40,715 nt of DNA, taken from Plesiocystis pacifica SIR-1 (GTDB taxonomy: Bacteria > Myxococcota_A > Polyangia > Nannocystales > Nannocystaceae). Positions within the stretch are counted from its first letter, which is position 1. The number at the start of each line of letters is the position of its first letter. Under the pieces are notes generated by a model that was not told the origin of the DNA, did no database searches, and worked only from the letters and a program-made list of their open reading frames with translations. Location of the stretch: NCBI RefSeq assembly GCF_000170895.1, contig NZ_ABCS01000085.1, positions 1-40,715 of the forward strand, given 5' to 3'. Of the stretch, positions 17,431 through 23,810 are shown in pieces. A program made the translations under genes and the position numbers.

Positions 17431-18378
17431 TCAGCCCGAAGACTCGGCGCGCAGCTGCCAACGGCGGGTGACCACGGCGTTGCCCAGGTCCTTGGGCTCC
17501 GGCCAGCCTGCCCGCGGCACCGCCCCCTTGGCGCAGTCGCGCACGACCTTGGACGCCCCCTCGCCGGACACGGCGATGCCCTGGGCCCGCCGGTTCCACT
17601 TGATGGTGAAGCGCAGCTCGAGCTCGACGGTCTCGCGCTGGCCCTTGGCGACGGCGTCGGCCCAGCAGGTCTCGAGGGCCTGATCGACCGGGCGCAGCTT
17701 GGCCTCGATGGTGCCCGAGCTGACCTTGCCGCGGACGGCCGTGCTCAGGGTCTCGACCTTGGCCGTGAAGGCCTTCGTGGGCTCGGGCGGCGCGGGCGTC
17801 GGGGTCTCGCCGCCCGTGGTCGCGTCGGGGGTCGGCGTGGGCTCGGGCGTCGGCTCGGGCTCGGGAGTTGGCTCGGGAGTCGGCTCGGGCGCCTCGTCCT
17901 CGTCTGCCGCGCCAGCCTCAGCCTCCGCCTCCACCTCAGCGACGACTTCGGTCTCGTCGGTCTCGCCGGTGTCGACGCCAAACAAGAACCCGCGGAACTG
18001 CCACATGGCCACGCCCGCCCCGATGAGGGCGCCGACGATGAGCGGGATGCCCACCCACCGCCAAAAACGACCCTCGGATCGGCTCATGATCATCGAGGGC
18101 TGATCGTCGTCGCCGAGCCTCGACGGCGGCGCGCCCTCGAACACGTCGTCGAAGGTCCGGAAGGCCGGGCCGCGGCCTCGACCCCCACCCCCACCCGAGC
18201 CTGGGCCTGGGCCTGGGCCCTCGTGCATCGCCCCGATCTCCGAGCTGAAGGTGTGCGCCGGCCCCCCGTGGGCCCGGGGACCCGCCGGGCCTTCGTGCTC
18301 GTGCAGCGCCCCGATCTCCGAGCTGAAGGTGTGCGCCGGCCCCCCGTGGGCCCCCGGCCCCCTCTCGTCCTCAGACAC
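17431..18378 (-). CDS. AgmX/PglI C-terminal-domain protein with one membrane helix
   Basis: The 315-residue protein starts at GTG 18378. The cytoplasmic N-terminus carries two copies of AHGGPAHTFSSEIGAxHE. A Gly-rich and then a charged segment follow, then one transmembrane helix (WVGIPLIVGALIGAGVAMW, about residues 107-125), an Ala/Glu then Pro/Glu/Thr-rich spacer of roughly 70 residues (EPTPEPTPEPEPTPEPT), and a folded C-terminus. That last part, with VDQALETCWADA, VELELRFTIKWNRRAQGI and VRDCAKGA, matches the TonB-like AgmX/PglI C-terminal domain with its conserved Cys pair. Myxobacterial relatives include gliding-motility proteins. The layout suggests an envelope-spanning tether, an inference. 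Confidence 0.75.
   Translation of the reverse strand: MSEDERGPGAHGGPAHTFSSEIGALHEHEGPAGPRAHGGPAHTFSSEIGAMHEGPGPGPGSGGGGGRGRGPAFRTFDDVFEGAPPSRLGDDDQPSMIMSRSEGRFWRWVGIPLIVGALIGAGVAMWQFRGFLFGVDTGETDETEVVAEVEAEAEAGAADEDEAPEPTPEPTPEPEPTPEPTPTPDATTGGETPTPAPPEPTKAFTAKVETLSTAVRGKVSSGTIEAKLRPVDQALETCWADAVAKGQRETVELELRFTIKWNRRAQGIAVSGEGASKVVRDCAKGAVPRAGWPEPKDLGNAVVTRRWQLRAESSG
18229..18353 (-). repeat. Two perfect 47-bp direct repeats inside the AgmX-like gene
   Basis: Identical 47-bp stretches at 18229-18275 and 18307-18353, offset by 78 bp (26 codons), encode the duplicated AHGGPAHTFSSEIGA segment. Perfect identity at DNA level points to a recent duplication. Confidence 0.85.
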
Positions 18379-18384
18379 GGGGCC

Positions 18385-18390
18385 AGTCTA
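18385..18390 (-). promoter_or_regulatory. -10-like hexamer TAGACT, six nt before the AgmX-like start
   Basis: TAGACT, then exactly six bases, then GTG at 18378, with no Shine-Dalgarno. Transcription would begin at the start codon. No convincing -35 was seen. Confidence 0.4.
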
Positions 18391-20895
18391 CCGCGCCCCA
18401 GGTCCGAATGCCCGCAGCTCGACGCGCTCGACCACCACCTCCCGGTCGCCCGATTGGATCGGCCCCGCGTGCTCGGGCCGCGCCGCGAGCAGGGCCTGGG
18501 TCGCCGGGTCCTCGGCGGCGTGGAGGCGAAAGTCGACGGTCCACAGCACCGCGTCCGCCGGCAACGGCCCGCGCCGGTCGAGCTCGACGCGGACGCCCTC
18601 GTCCGGCAGCCCGAACAGGCCGACGGCGTAGAAGGTCTGCGTCTGTTCCCCGGCCGGCGCCCACTGATACTCGCGCGTGCCCACGGGCGCGCCCTCGACC
18701 TCGACGGACAGGTTGATGGCGAGGGCCTCGGGGATCAGCAGCATGCCCCACGGCGACCCCCGCCCCGATCGCAGGCGAAACTCGAGGGTCGAGTGCCCGG
18801 GGAGCACCCCCTCACCCGCGCTCGCGTCCTCGACGTGGAGCCCCTCGGGCTGCGCCTCGACCTCGACCCGACCCCGACCCAAGAGCGGGCCAAAGGACCA
18901 CGGCGGCCGCGGGCGCAGCTGCGCGCCGATGCCCAGGGCCTCGGGATCCGCCGGGCGCTCGCGCATCACCTCGAGGGCGACCTCGGACTCGCCGGTGCTG
19001 CGGTCGTGGGTGGTGATCGCCGTGAGCGGCAGGGTGTGGTCGACCGAGTACACCGGCGAGCGGCCAGCGACCACCGCCGCGACGAGGGCCACGAGGCCGA
19101 CCCCACCGAGGCCCGCGCGGGCGCGCTTGGGCCGATCCGCGGCCGCCAGCGAGGCCGCGAACAGCCCGAGCGCGGGGGCAAAGACCAGCGCGATCAGGGC
19201 CGCGAGCGCGGCGCTGATCGGCTGGCCAAAGCCGAAGGCGTCGCCCAGGGACAGGATCAGCACGAGCAGCACCTCGCCAAACACGAAAGCCCCGAACAGC
19301 TCGACGATGACGGCCCGGCTCCCCTCGGGCCCGAGCAGGTGCGCCGCCAGGGGCACGCCGCTGGCGACGGCCAGGACCATGAACACCAGCGCGCCGCCGG
19401 GCAGCAGCGAGGCCACGGCGACGGCCAGGAGCGCCGCCCAGACCGCCATCGCTCCGCGCAGCGCCATCCCGCCGCCGCTCGGAGCGAAGCGGGCGAAGCC
19501 CAGGCCGACGAGCCCGAGCGCGAACGAGGCCGCCGCGCTCAGGGCCAGCCAGCGCGGCCCCGGATGGAGCACGAAGGGCGCCGCGCTGCCCGAGAGGGCC
19601 TGGACCAGCGCCTCGACCCCCGCGCCCGCGAGCCCTGCGAGGACCAGAACCACCGGCACGCCGACGAGGGCCGCGAGCGCAGCTCCGAGCGCGGCCGCCC
19701 TGCCCTGCTCCCGCCAGTCTCGACGCAGGGCGACGAGCCACCCGAGCGCTGCGAGCACCAGGCAGCCCAGGCTCAGCCCAGACACCCACGCTTCGGGCAG
19801 ACGCGGCACCAGGCCCAGCACCGGATGGTAGACGTGGTCCAGCCCCGCCCCGCTGGCCTCGTGCAGGCCCACGACCCGCCCCGTGTCCGCGCGTCGGCGG
19901 TCCGCGCTCGCCAGGGCCTTCGCAGCCGCGAGCGCGTTTTGTCCCTGCTGCTGCACCGAGCCCCAGTCGAGGTGGGCGAAGTCGTCGTTGGGCGTGTGGT
20001 AGTGCTCGACGCCGCCGATGAACGCGAAGTTGAGCCCGGACATGCCCGCGCGGCCGAACACCGTGAGGTCCGAGTCGTTGGGCATGCGCTCGTAGATGGC
20101 GGCAGACAGCGAGCTCGGCTGGCCGCGCAGCGCCCGAGCCTCCGGGGCGTAGGCGTCGATCATCCACGCGCTCGGGCCCTTGGTCTCGAACATGCGCGAG
20201 ACCCCGCGGGAGCCCCGGGCCTCGACGTTGACCACGGCGTCGACGCTGGGCGCGAGGGGGTGCTGGTCGACGAAGGCCTGGGCCCCGAACAGCCCGGTCT
20301 CCTCGCCGTCGTCGATGAGCAAGACCAGGTCGTCGCGCAGGGGCGGGCCGGCGAGGATGGCCCGGGCGCTCTCGATCACGATGCCCACGCCGCTGCCGTC
20401 GTCGCCGATGCCCGGGCCGGCGGCGACGGAGTCGTAGTGCGCGGCCAGCATGATGGCGCCGGGCCGGGCGTCCAGCCCGAGGGTGTCGTGGCTGCCCGCG
20501 TCGGTCCCCGGGATCACCGCGACGATGTTGACCACCCACGCGCAGCGCCACCCCAGGCACACGAAGGCGCGCTGCTCCTCGGGCTCGAGGCCCAGGTCGC
20601 GCAGGGCCTCGACGATGCGCTCTCGAACCTCGACGTTGGCCTGGGAGCCGATGGGGTGCGGGCGCTCTTGCCCGGGCGGACCGAAGATGGCCTCCATGGT
20701 GTTGCGCGCCCGCGCGGCGGAGAAGGCCGTGGCGGGGGCGTCGAGGCCCACCGGCGCGGGCGGGCGCAGCTCGAGGCGGGTCACCAGGCACACCGCGAGC
20801 ACCGTCAGCGCGAGCAGGGCCAGGCACACCCGCGGCGCGAGGGCGCCGGACGGCTCGGGGGCCGTGTCCGGCGAGGGACCAGGGGCGCTCGCCAC
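18388..20895 (-). CDS. M28 family membrane metallopeptidase
   Basis: The 835-residue protein has an N-terminal membrane helix (about 20-40), then an M28 aminopeptidase domain. Zinc-ligand motifs are AAHYDSV (H153), GPGIGDDGSG (D165) and LLIDDGEETGLFGA (E198/E199); a later GGVEHYHTPNDD supplies the last His. From about residue 370 there are roughly eight hydrophobic segments and a C-terminal beta-rich soluble region. That architecture matches the ER metallopeptidase 1 (ERMP1/Fxna) type rather than simple secreted M28 enzymes. The active domain should face the periplasm. The GTG start at 20895 is seven nt from TAGCTT on its strand. It ends ten bases before the start of the AgmX-like gene on the same strand, so the two may be cotranscribed. 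Confidence 0.82.
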   Translation of the reverse strand: MASAPGPSPDTAPEPSGALAPRVCLALLALTVLAVCLVTRLELRPPAPVGLDAPATAFSAARARNTMEAIFGPPGQERPHPIGSQANVEVRERIVEALRDLGLEPEEQRAFVCLGWRCAWVVNIVAVIPGTDAGSHDTLGLDARPGAIMLAAHYDSVAAGPGIGDDGSGVGIVIESARAILAGPPLRDDLVLLIDDGEETGLFGAQAFVDQHPLAPSVDAVVNVEARGSRGVSRMFETKGPSAWMIDAYAPEARALRGQPSSLSAAIYERMPNDSDLTVFGRAGMSGLNFAFIGGVEHYHTPNDDFAHLDWGSVQQQGQNALAAAKALASADRRRADTGRVVGLHEASGAGLDHVYHPVLGLVPRLPEAWVSGLSLGCLVLAALGWLVALRRDWREQGRAAALGAALAALVGVPVVLVLAGLAGAGVEALVQALSGSAAPFVLHPGPRWLALSAAASFALGLVGLGFARFAPSGGGMALRGAMAVWAALLAVAVASLLPGGALVFMVLAVASGVPLAAHLLGPEGSRAVIVELFGAFVFGEVLLVLILSLGDAFGFGQPISAALAALIALVFAPALGLFAASLAAADRPKRARAGLGGVGLVALVAAVVAGRSPVYSVDHTLPLTAITTHDRSTGESEVALEVMRERPADPEALGIGAQLRPRPPWSFGPLLGRGRVEVEAQPEGLHVEDASAGEGVLPGHSTLEFRLRSGRGSPWGMLLIPEALAINLSVEVEGAPVGTREYQWAPAGEQTQTFYAVGLFGLPDEGVRVELDRRGPLPADAVLWTVDFRLHAAEDPATQALLAARPEHAGPIQSGDREVVVERVELRAFGPGAR

Positions 20896-20902
20896 CTCGC
20901 CA

Positions 20903-20908
20903 AGCTAG
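20903..20908 (-). promoter_or_regulatory. -10-like hexamer TAGCTT before the M28 peptidase
   Basis: TAGCTT ends seven nt before GTG 20895 in the 36-bp gap separating divergent genes. No clear -35 was identified, so the call depends on position and similarity to other starts here. Confidence 0.3.
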
Positions 20909-20931
20909 CACGGGCGTGCGAGCATCGGCGC

Positions 20932-21798
20932 ATGCAATGGTTTGAGTCGAGCCTTGGCGCCCGCGCACGTTCCTTGGTGATCAGCAGTGCGCTCAGCGTC
21001 TCGATGCTCGCCTGTGGCCCGAGCTCGGGGCCCACGGACGACGAGATTGGCGAGACGGACGCGGACACGACGACCGACGAGACCGAGTCGAGCACCGGCA
21101 CCGAGACCGAGTCCACCGAGTCCACCGAGTCCACCGAGTCCACTGAGACGGAGACCGAGTCGAGCTCCGACACCACCGAGTCGAGCTCCGACACCTCCAC
21201 CGAGACCGAGACCGACACAACCACCGAGACCGAGACGGACACCGCCGACACCGAGACGGACACCGCCGACACCGAGACGGACACCGACGAGGACACGAGC
21301 ACCGACACCAGCGTCGACCCCGACGATCCCAGCGGCACCTACCTCCTCGCCGTCGAGACCACCCTGGGTCCCGATCTCCCGCTCCAGTGGATCATGACCG
21401 TCGACGCCGTCCCCGAGGGCGAGGGCTGGATCGCCGACATCGACGTCCAACCCCTGAGCCTCGACGTCGGCTCCTCGACCACCCCGCGGGAGCTCAACGG
21501 CCCCGTCACGCCGCACCCCGACGTGCCCATCCCCGGCGCGGGCCCGATGATCTGGCCGTGGGGCGCCACCGAGATCGCCGGCGCGAACAACCCCGTCACC
21601 GGGTCCGACATCACCGCGAGCGTCCAGCTCAACGGCGAGTGGATCGACCCCGACACCGCCTGCGGTCAGGTCGTCGGCCAGATCACCGTCCCCCTCGTCT
21701 TCGACCTCGACGGCTCGACCTTCGCCGCGGTGCGCCTCGACGACGACGGCACCGACCCCCAGACCCTCCCGGACCCGGTCCCGAGCAGCTGCCCCTGA
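20932..21798 (+). CDS. Lipoprotein with very long Thr/Glu/Ser/Asp linker
   Basis: The 288-residue product has a signal peptide (ARARSLVISSALSVSMLAC) with lipobox SMLAC. About 95 residues of acidic low-complexity sequence follow, built from TES, TET and TETDTADTETD units. The C-terminal 150 residues form a small, probably beta-rich domain (YLLAVETTLGPDLPLQWIMT, WPWGATEIAGANNP) that I do not recognise; similar domains follow TE-rich linkers in other myxobacterial lipoproteins. The long linker would hold the domain away from the membrane. It diverges from the M28 gene by 36 nt. Its stop is followed within five bases by the interspersed repeat. Confidence 0.72.
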   Translation: MQWFESSLGARARSLVISSALSVSMLACGPSSGPTDDEIGETDADTTTDETESSTGTETESTESTESTESTETETESSSDTTESSSDTSTETETDTTTETETDTADTETDTADTETDTDEDTSTDTSVDPDDPSGTYLLAVETTLGPDLPLQWIMTVDAVPEGEGWIADIDVQPLSLDVGSSTTPRELNGPVTPHPDVPIPGAGPMIWPWGATEIAGANNPVTGSDITASVQLNGEWIDPDTACGQVVGQITVPLVFDLDGSTFAAVRLDDDGTDPQTLPDPVPSSCP

Positions 21799-21802
21799 CG
21801 GC

Positions 21803-21960
21803 TGAGTTCTGCTCTACCCCCACAAGCATCTGAGGACCGGGGGCGCTTCGTCGCTATCCGCTCCTCCGCTTTGGCTTGGTGGGCAATGGAGTTCGTACCT
21901 TCGAGAAGGCTGGTGGTCGCCCCCGCAAGCGGGGGCGTGGTTTCGTTGACAGTCTCTGAG
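21803..21960 (+). repeat. Interspersed GC-rich repeat, copy 1
   Basis: This is a noncoding element of about 158 bp beginning GAGTTCTGCTCTACCCCC, five bases after a stop codon. It shares long near-identical stretches with copies at 26651-26814 (+) and 31595-31749 (-). Two hairpins are visible: CCCCC 21817-21821 with GGGGG 21839-21843, and a 9-bp perfect stem CGCCCCCGC 21918-21926 with GCGGGGGCG 21929-21937. Between them lies a conserved linker including CGCTCCTCCGCTTTGGCT and GGTGGGCAATGG. Confidence 0.85.
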
Positions 21961-22147
21961 TCGTGGACGTGGGGCAGGGAGGGCGTGGCGTCGTCCACGA
22001 CGGCTGAGTCGTGGACGTGGGGCAGGGAGGGCGTGGCGTCGTCCACGACGGCTGAGTCGTGGACGTGGGGCAGGGAGGGCGTGGCGTCGTCCACGACGGC
22101 TGAGTCGTGGACGTGGGGCAGGGAGGGCGTGGCGTCGTCCACGACGG
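21956..22147. repeat. Four identical 48-bp tandem repeats
   Basis: Four head-to-tail units of 48 bp, with no mismatches. Each unit contains the inverted repeat GTCGTGGAC ... GTCCACGAC, so each can fold into a 9-bp stem with a 24-nt loop. There are no spacers, so this is not a CRISPR array, and no gene overlaps it. Confidence 0.92.
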
Positions 22148-22157
22148 CGAAAGCAGA

Positions 22158-22186
22158 CAGGGACTGTGAAAACTTCACAGTCCCTG
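22158..22186. terminator. Perfect 13-bp hairpin, probable terminator of the lipoprotein gene
   Basis: CAGGGACTGTGAA, a 3-nt loop, then TTCACAGTCCCTG. It lies three bases beyond the stop of the minus-strand gene ending at 22190. In that direction it is followed by TCTGCTTTCG, a weak U-containing tail. Confidence 0.55.
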
Positions 22187-22189
22187 AGC

Positions 22190-23359
22190 TCAGGGGACCT
22201 GCAAGGGCGCGCAGATCGAAGTGCCCGCGCCCACGATGCGCAGCGGCGCGAGGGGGTGGACGAGGCTCAGCGCCTTGCCGTTGCCCTCGCTCTCGTCCCA
22301 GTCGAGGCGGTGGACCTGGCTGAGCTTGCCGCCGATGGGGAAGCAGGCGTCGTGGCAGGTCCCCGCCATGCAGTCCTGGACGCTGGCGTAGATCAGCCCG
22401 CCGCACTCGTCGGTGACCTCGCCCTGGGTCAGGGCGCAGTCGAGGGCCTCGGCGCACTCGGGGTCCTCGAGGCAGGCCGCGTACTCTTCGGAGCAGCCCT
22501 CGAGGCAGTCGGCGCACTCGGGCGCGTCGGCCTCGGTGAACAGGTAGATGTCGCCGGAGTGGAAGGCGAAGGCCGAGGCCGAGGTCTTGTCGAGGCCTTC
22601 GAGGGGGAGCACGGTGAGCGCCTCGCCGCTCTCCCGGTCGTACTCGACGAGCTTGACGGGGTTCTCGCCGGCGAAGGCGAACAGCCGCCCGTCGCCGGTG
22701 CCGTCGATCTCCCCGCCGTCGAAGTCGATGCTCGCCAGGGTCTCGAGGCTGCCGTCGGCGGGGTCGTAGACGGCCAGGCTGCCCAGATCCTCGCCCTCGC
22801 TGAAGGGGCCGGAGCCGCTGTAGCTGTGCAGGTAGAGCTTCTCGCACACCTCGAGGGTGTCGTGGCTGACGAAGCCCATGCCGAAGTAATTGAAGCCGCC
22901 GTTGCCGGGGACCCACGGCGGCTCGGCGCAGTTTTGGGGCGCGGCCAGGTCCACGGTGAACAGGTCGCGGGTGTCGAGGTCGAGGACCCAGCCGCGGCCG
23001 TCGTGGTCGACGGCCATGGAGTAGACCAGCCCGCTGCCGCAGGTGATCGGGCCGACCTCGGCGAAGGTGTCCGTGGGCGGGTCGTAGGTCCAGATGTCGC
23101 CGAACTTCGACACGACGTAGATGAGATCCGTGCCCGGGGCGCAGGCGCACTCCTGGGCGCCCGTGTCGGTCTCCGTGTCCGTCTCGGTGATCTCGGCCTC
23201 GGAGCTGTCGGTCTCCGTGCCCGTGTCCTCGCTGGTCCCGACCTCGTCGGCGCCCTCGCCCGCGGTCGTCGGCGCCTCGACGGGGTCCTCGGGCGTGCAC
23301 GCCATCAGCGAGCAGGCCAGGCCCAGACATCCCACCACGCGCCTCGCCTCGCTGCCCAT
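22190..23359 (-). CDS. Exported lipoprotein with beta-propeller-like repeats
   Basis: The 389-residue product has a short signal peptide and lipobox SLMAC, then a Glu/Thr/Ser/Asp linker (TETDTETDTG). The body has repeated short strands of propeller type: DLIYVVSKFGDIWTYD, YSMAVDHDGRGWVLDLD, SLAVYDPADGSLETLA and SASAFAFHSGDIYLF. Near the C-terminus a Cys-rich insert (CADCLEGCSEEYAAC) contains about ten cysteines, likely disulfides, and then the last blade resumes. A role in surface binding is plausible but unproven. The ATG at 23359 is supported by a well-spaced promoter just upstream. A longer open frame to 23761 is antisense to the acylphosphatase gene. Confidence 0.75.
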   Translation of the reverse strand: MGSEARRVVGCLGLACSLMACTPEDPVEAPTTAGEGADEVGTSEDTGTETDSSEAEITETDTETDTGAQECACAPGTDLIYVVSKFGDIWTYDPPTDTFAEVGPITCGSGLVYSMAVDHDGRGWVLDLDTRDLFTVDLAAPQNCAEPPWVPGNGGFNYFGMGFVSHDTLEVCEKLYLHSYSGSGPFSEGEDLGSLAVYDPADGSLETLASIDFDGGEIDGTGDGRLFAFAGENPVKLVEYDRESGEALTVLPLEGLDKTSASAFAFHSGDIYLFTEADAPECADCLEGCSEEYAACLEDPECAEALDCALTQGEVTDECGGLIYASVQDCMAGTCHDACFPIGGKLSQVHRLDWDESEGNGKALSLVHPLAPLRIVGAGTSICAPLQVP

Positions 23360-23365
23360 GCGACG

Positions 23366-23394
23366 AGCATGGAGGCCGCGGCGGCCCAGGTCAA
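23366..23394 (-). promoter_or_regulatory. Sigma-70-type promoter for the lipoprotein at 23359
   Basis: TTGACC (23394-23389), 17-bp spacer, CATGCT (23371-23366), then six nt to the ATG. Spacing is ideal and places the first transcribed base at the start codon. This is the best-supported promoter in the window. Confidence 0.55.
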
Positions 23395-23409
23395 TGCGCG
23401 GGCGTGGAC

Positions 23410-23415
23410 TACACT
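23410..23415 (+). promoter_or_regulatory. -10-like TACACT before acylphosphatase
   Basis: TACACT, then GGAGCC, then ATG 23422. The six-base gap contains GGAG, so the same bases could instead act as a Shine-Dalgarno on a longer mRNA; the two readings cannot be separated by eye. Confidence 0.3.
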
Positions 23416-23421
23416 GGAGCC

Positions 23422-23706
23422 ATGACGGCATCGCACCTGCGCCTGCGCGCCCTCGTATCCGGGCGCGTCCAGGGCGTCTACTTCCGCGCCAGCACCCGCG
23501 AGCGCGCCCGCGAGCTCGGCCTCGTGGGCTGGGTGCGCAACCTCCCCGACGGCCGCGTCGAGCTGTGCGCCGAGGGCCCCCGGCCCGCCCTCGAGGCCCT
23601 CGAGCGGTGGTGCCACCAGGGGCCGCCCGCGGCTCGGGTCGACGGCCTGGAGGCCCGCTGGGCCGACGCGACCGGGGAGTTCGCCCGCTTCGAGGTCTGG
23701 CGCTGA
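23422..23706 (+). CDS. acyP: Acylphosphatase
   Basis: The 94-residue product has the typical size of the family, which hydrolyses carboxyl-phosphate bonds such as acetyl or glycolytic acyl phosphates in the cytoplasm. The phosphate-binding loop VSGRVQGVYFR supplies the catalytic Arg (R22), and GWVRNLPDGRVE supplies the catalytic Asn (N40). Both are in canonical positions. The ATG at 23422 is preferred over the GTG at 23404 because of GGAG upstream and the normal family N-terminus. It is divergent from the lipoprotein at 23359 and followed 104 nt later by the M16 peptidase, which has its own -10-like signal. Confidence 0.92.
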   Translation: MTASHLRLRALVSGRVQGVYFRASTRERARELGLVGWVRNLPDGRVELCAEGPRPALEALERWCHQGPPAARVDGLEARWADATGEFARFEVWR

Positions 23707-23795
23707 GAGCCCCGCCCGACCGGCACAGCTCGCTCGGCGCGCGCCCTTGCGCCTGCGCCAATTGGGGGTGGTTGCGGACCGAGGTCCAGGAACAC

Positions 23796-23801
23796 TAGCC
23801 T
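23796..23801 (+). promoter_or_regulatory. -10-like TAGCCT with TTGCGG 18 nt upstream
   Basis: TTGCGG (23772-23777), 18-bp spacer, TAGCCT, nine nt, GTG 23811. No Shine-Dalgarno is visible between the hexamer and the start. Confidence 0.4.
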
Positions 23802-23810
23802 GGCACGAGC

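Noticed and set aside
18223..20931. Very long plus-strand open frame upstream of the lipoprotein at 20932
   Set aside because: It is antisense to the M28 peptidase and AgmX-like genes, has Arg/Ala/Pro-rich shadow composition and shows no domain; only the part from 20932 is a gene.
21956..22147. Possible CRISPR array
   Set aside because: Units are head to tail with no spacers, and no cas genes are nearby.
21666..22189. Minus-strand open frame with four AVVDDATPSLPHVHDS repeats
   Set aside because: It is the translation of the 48-bp tandem array and the interspersed repeat; the unit length is divisible by three, so it stays open by chance. No start or ribosome site fits.
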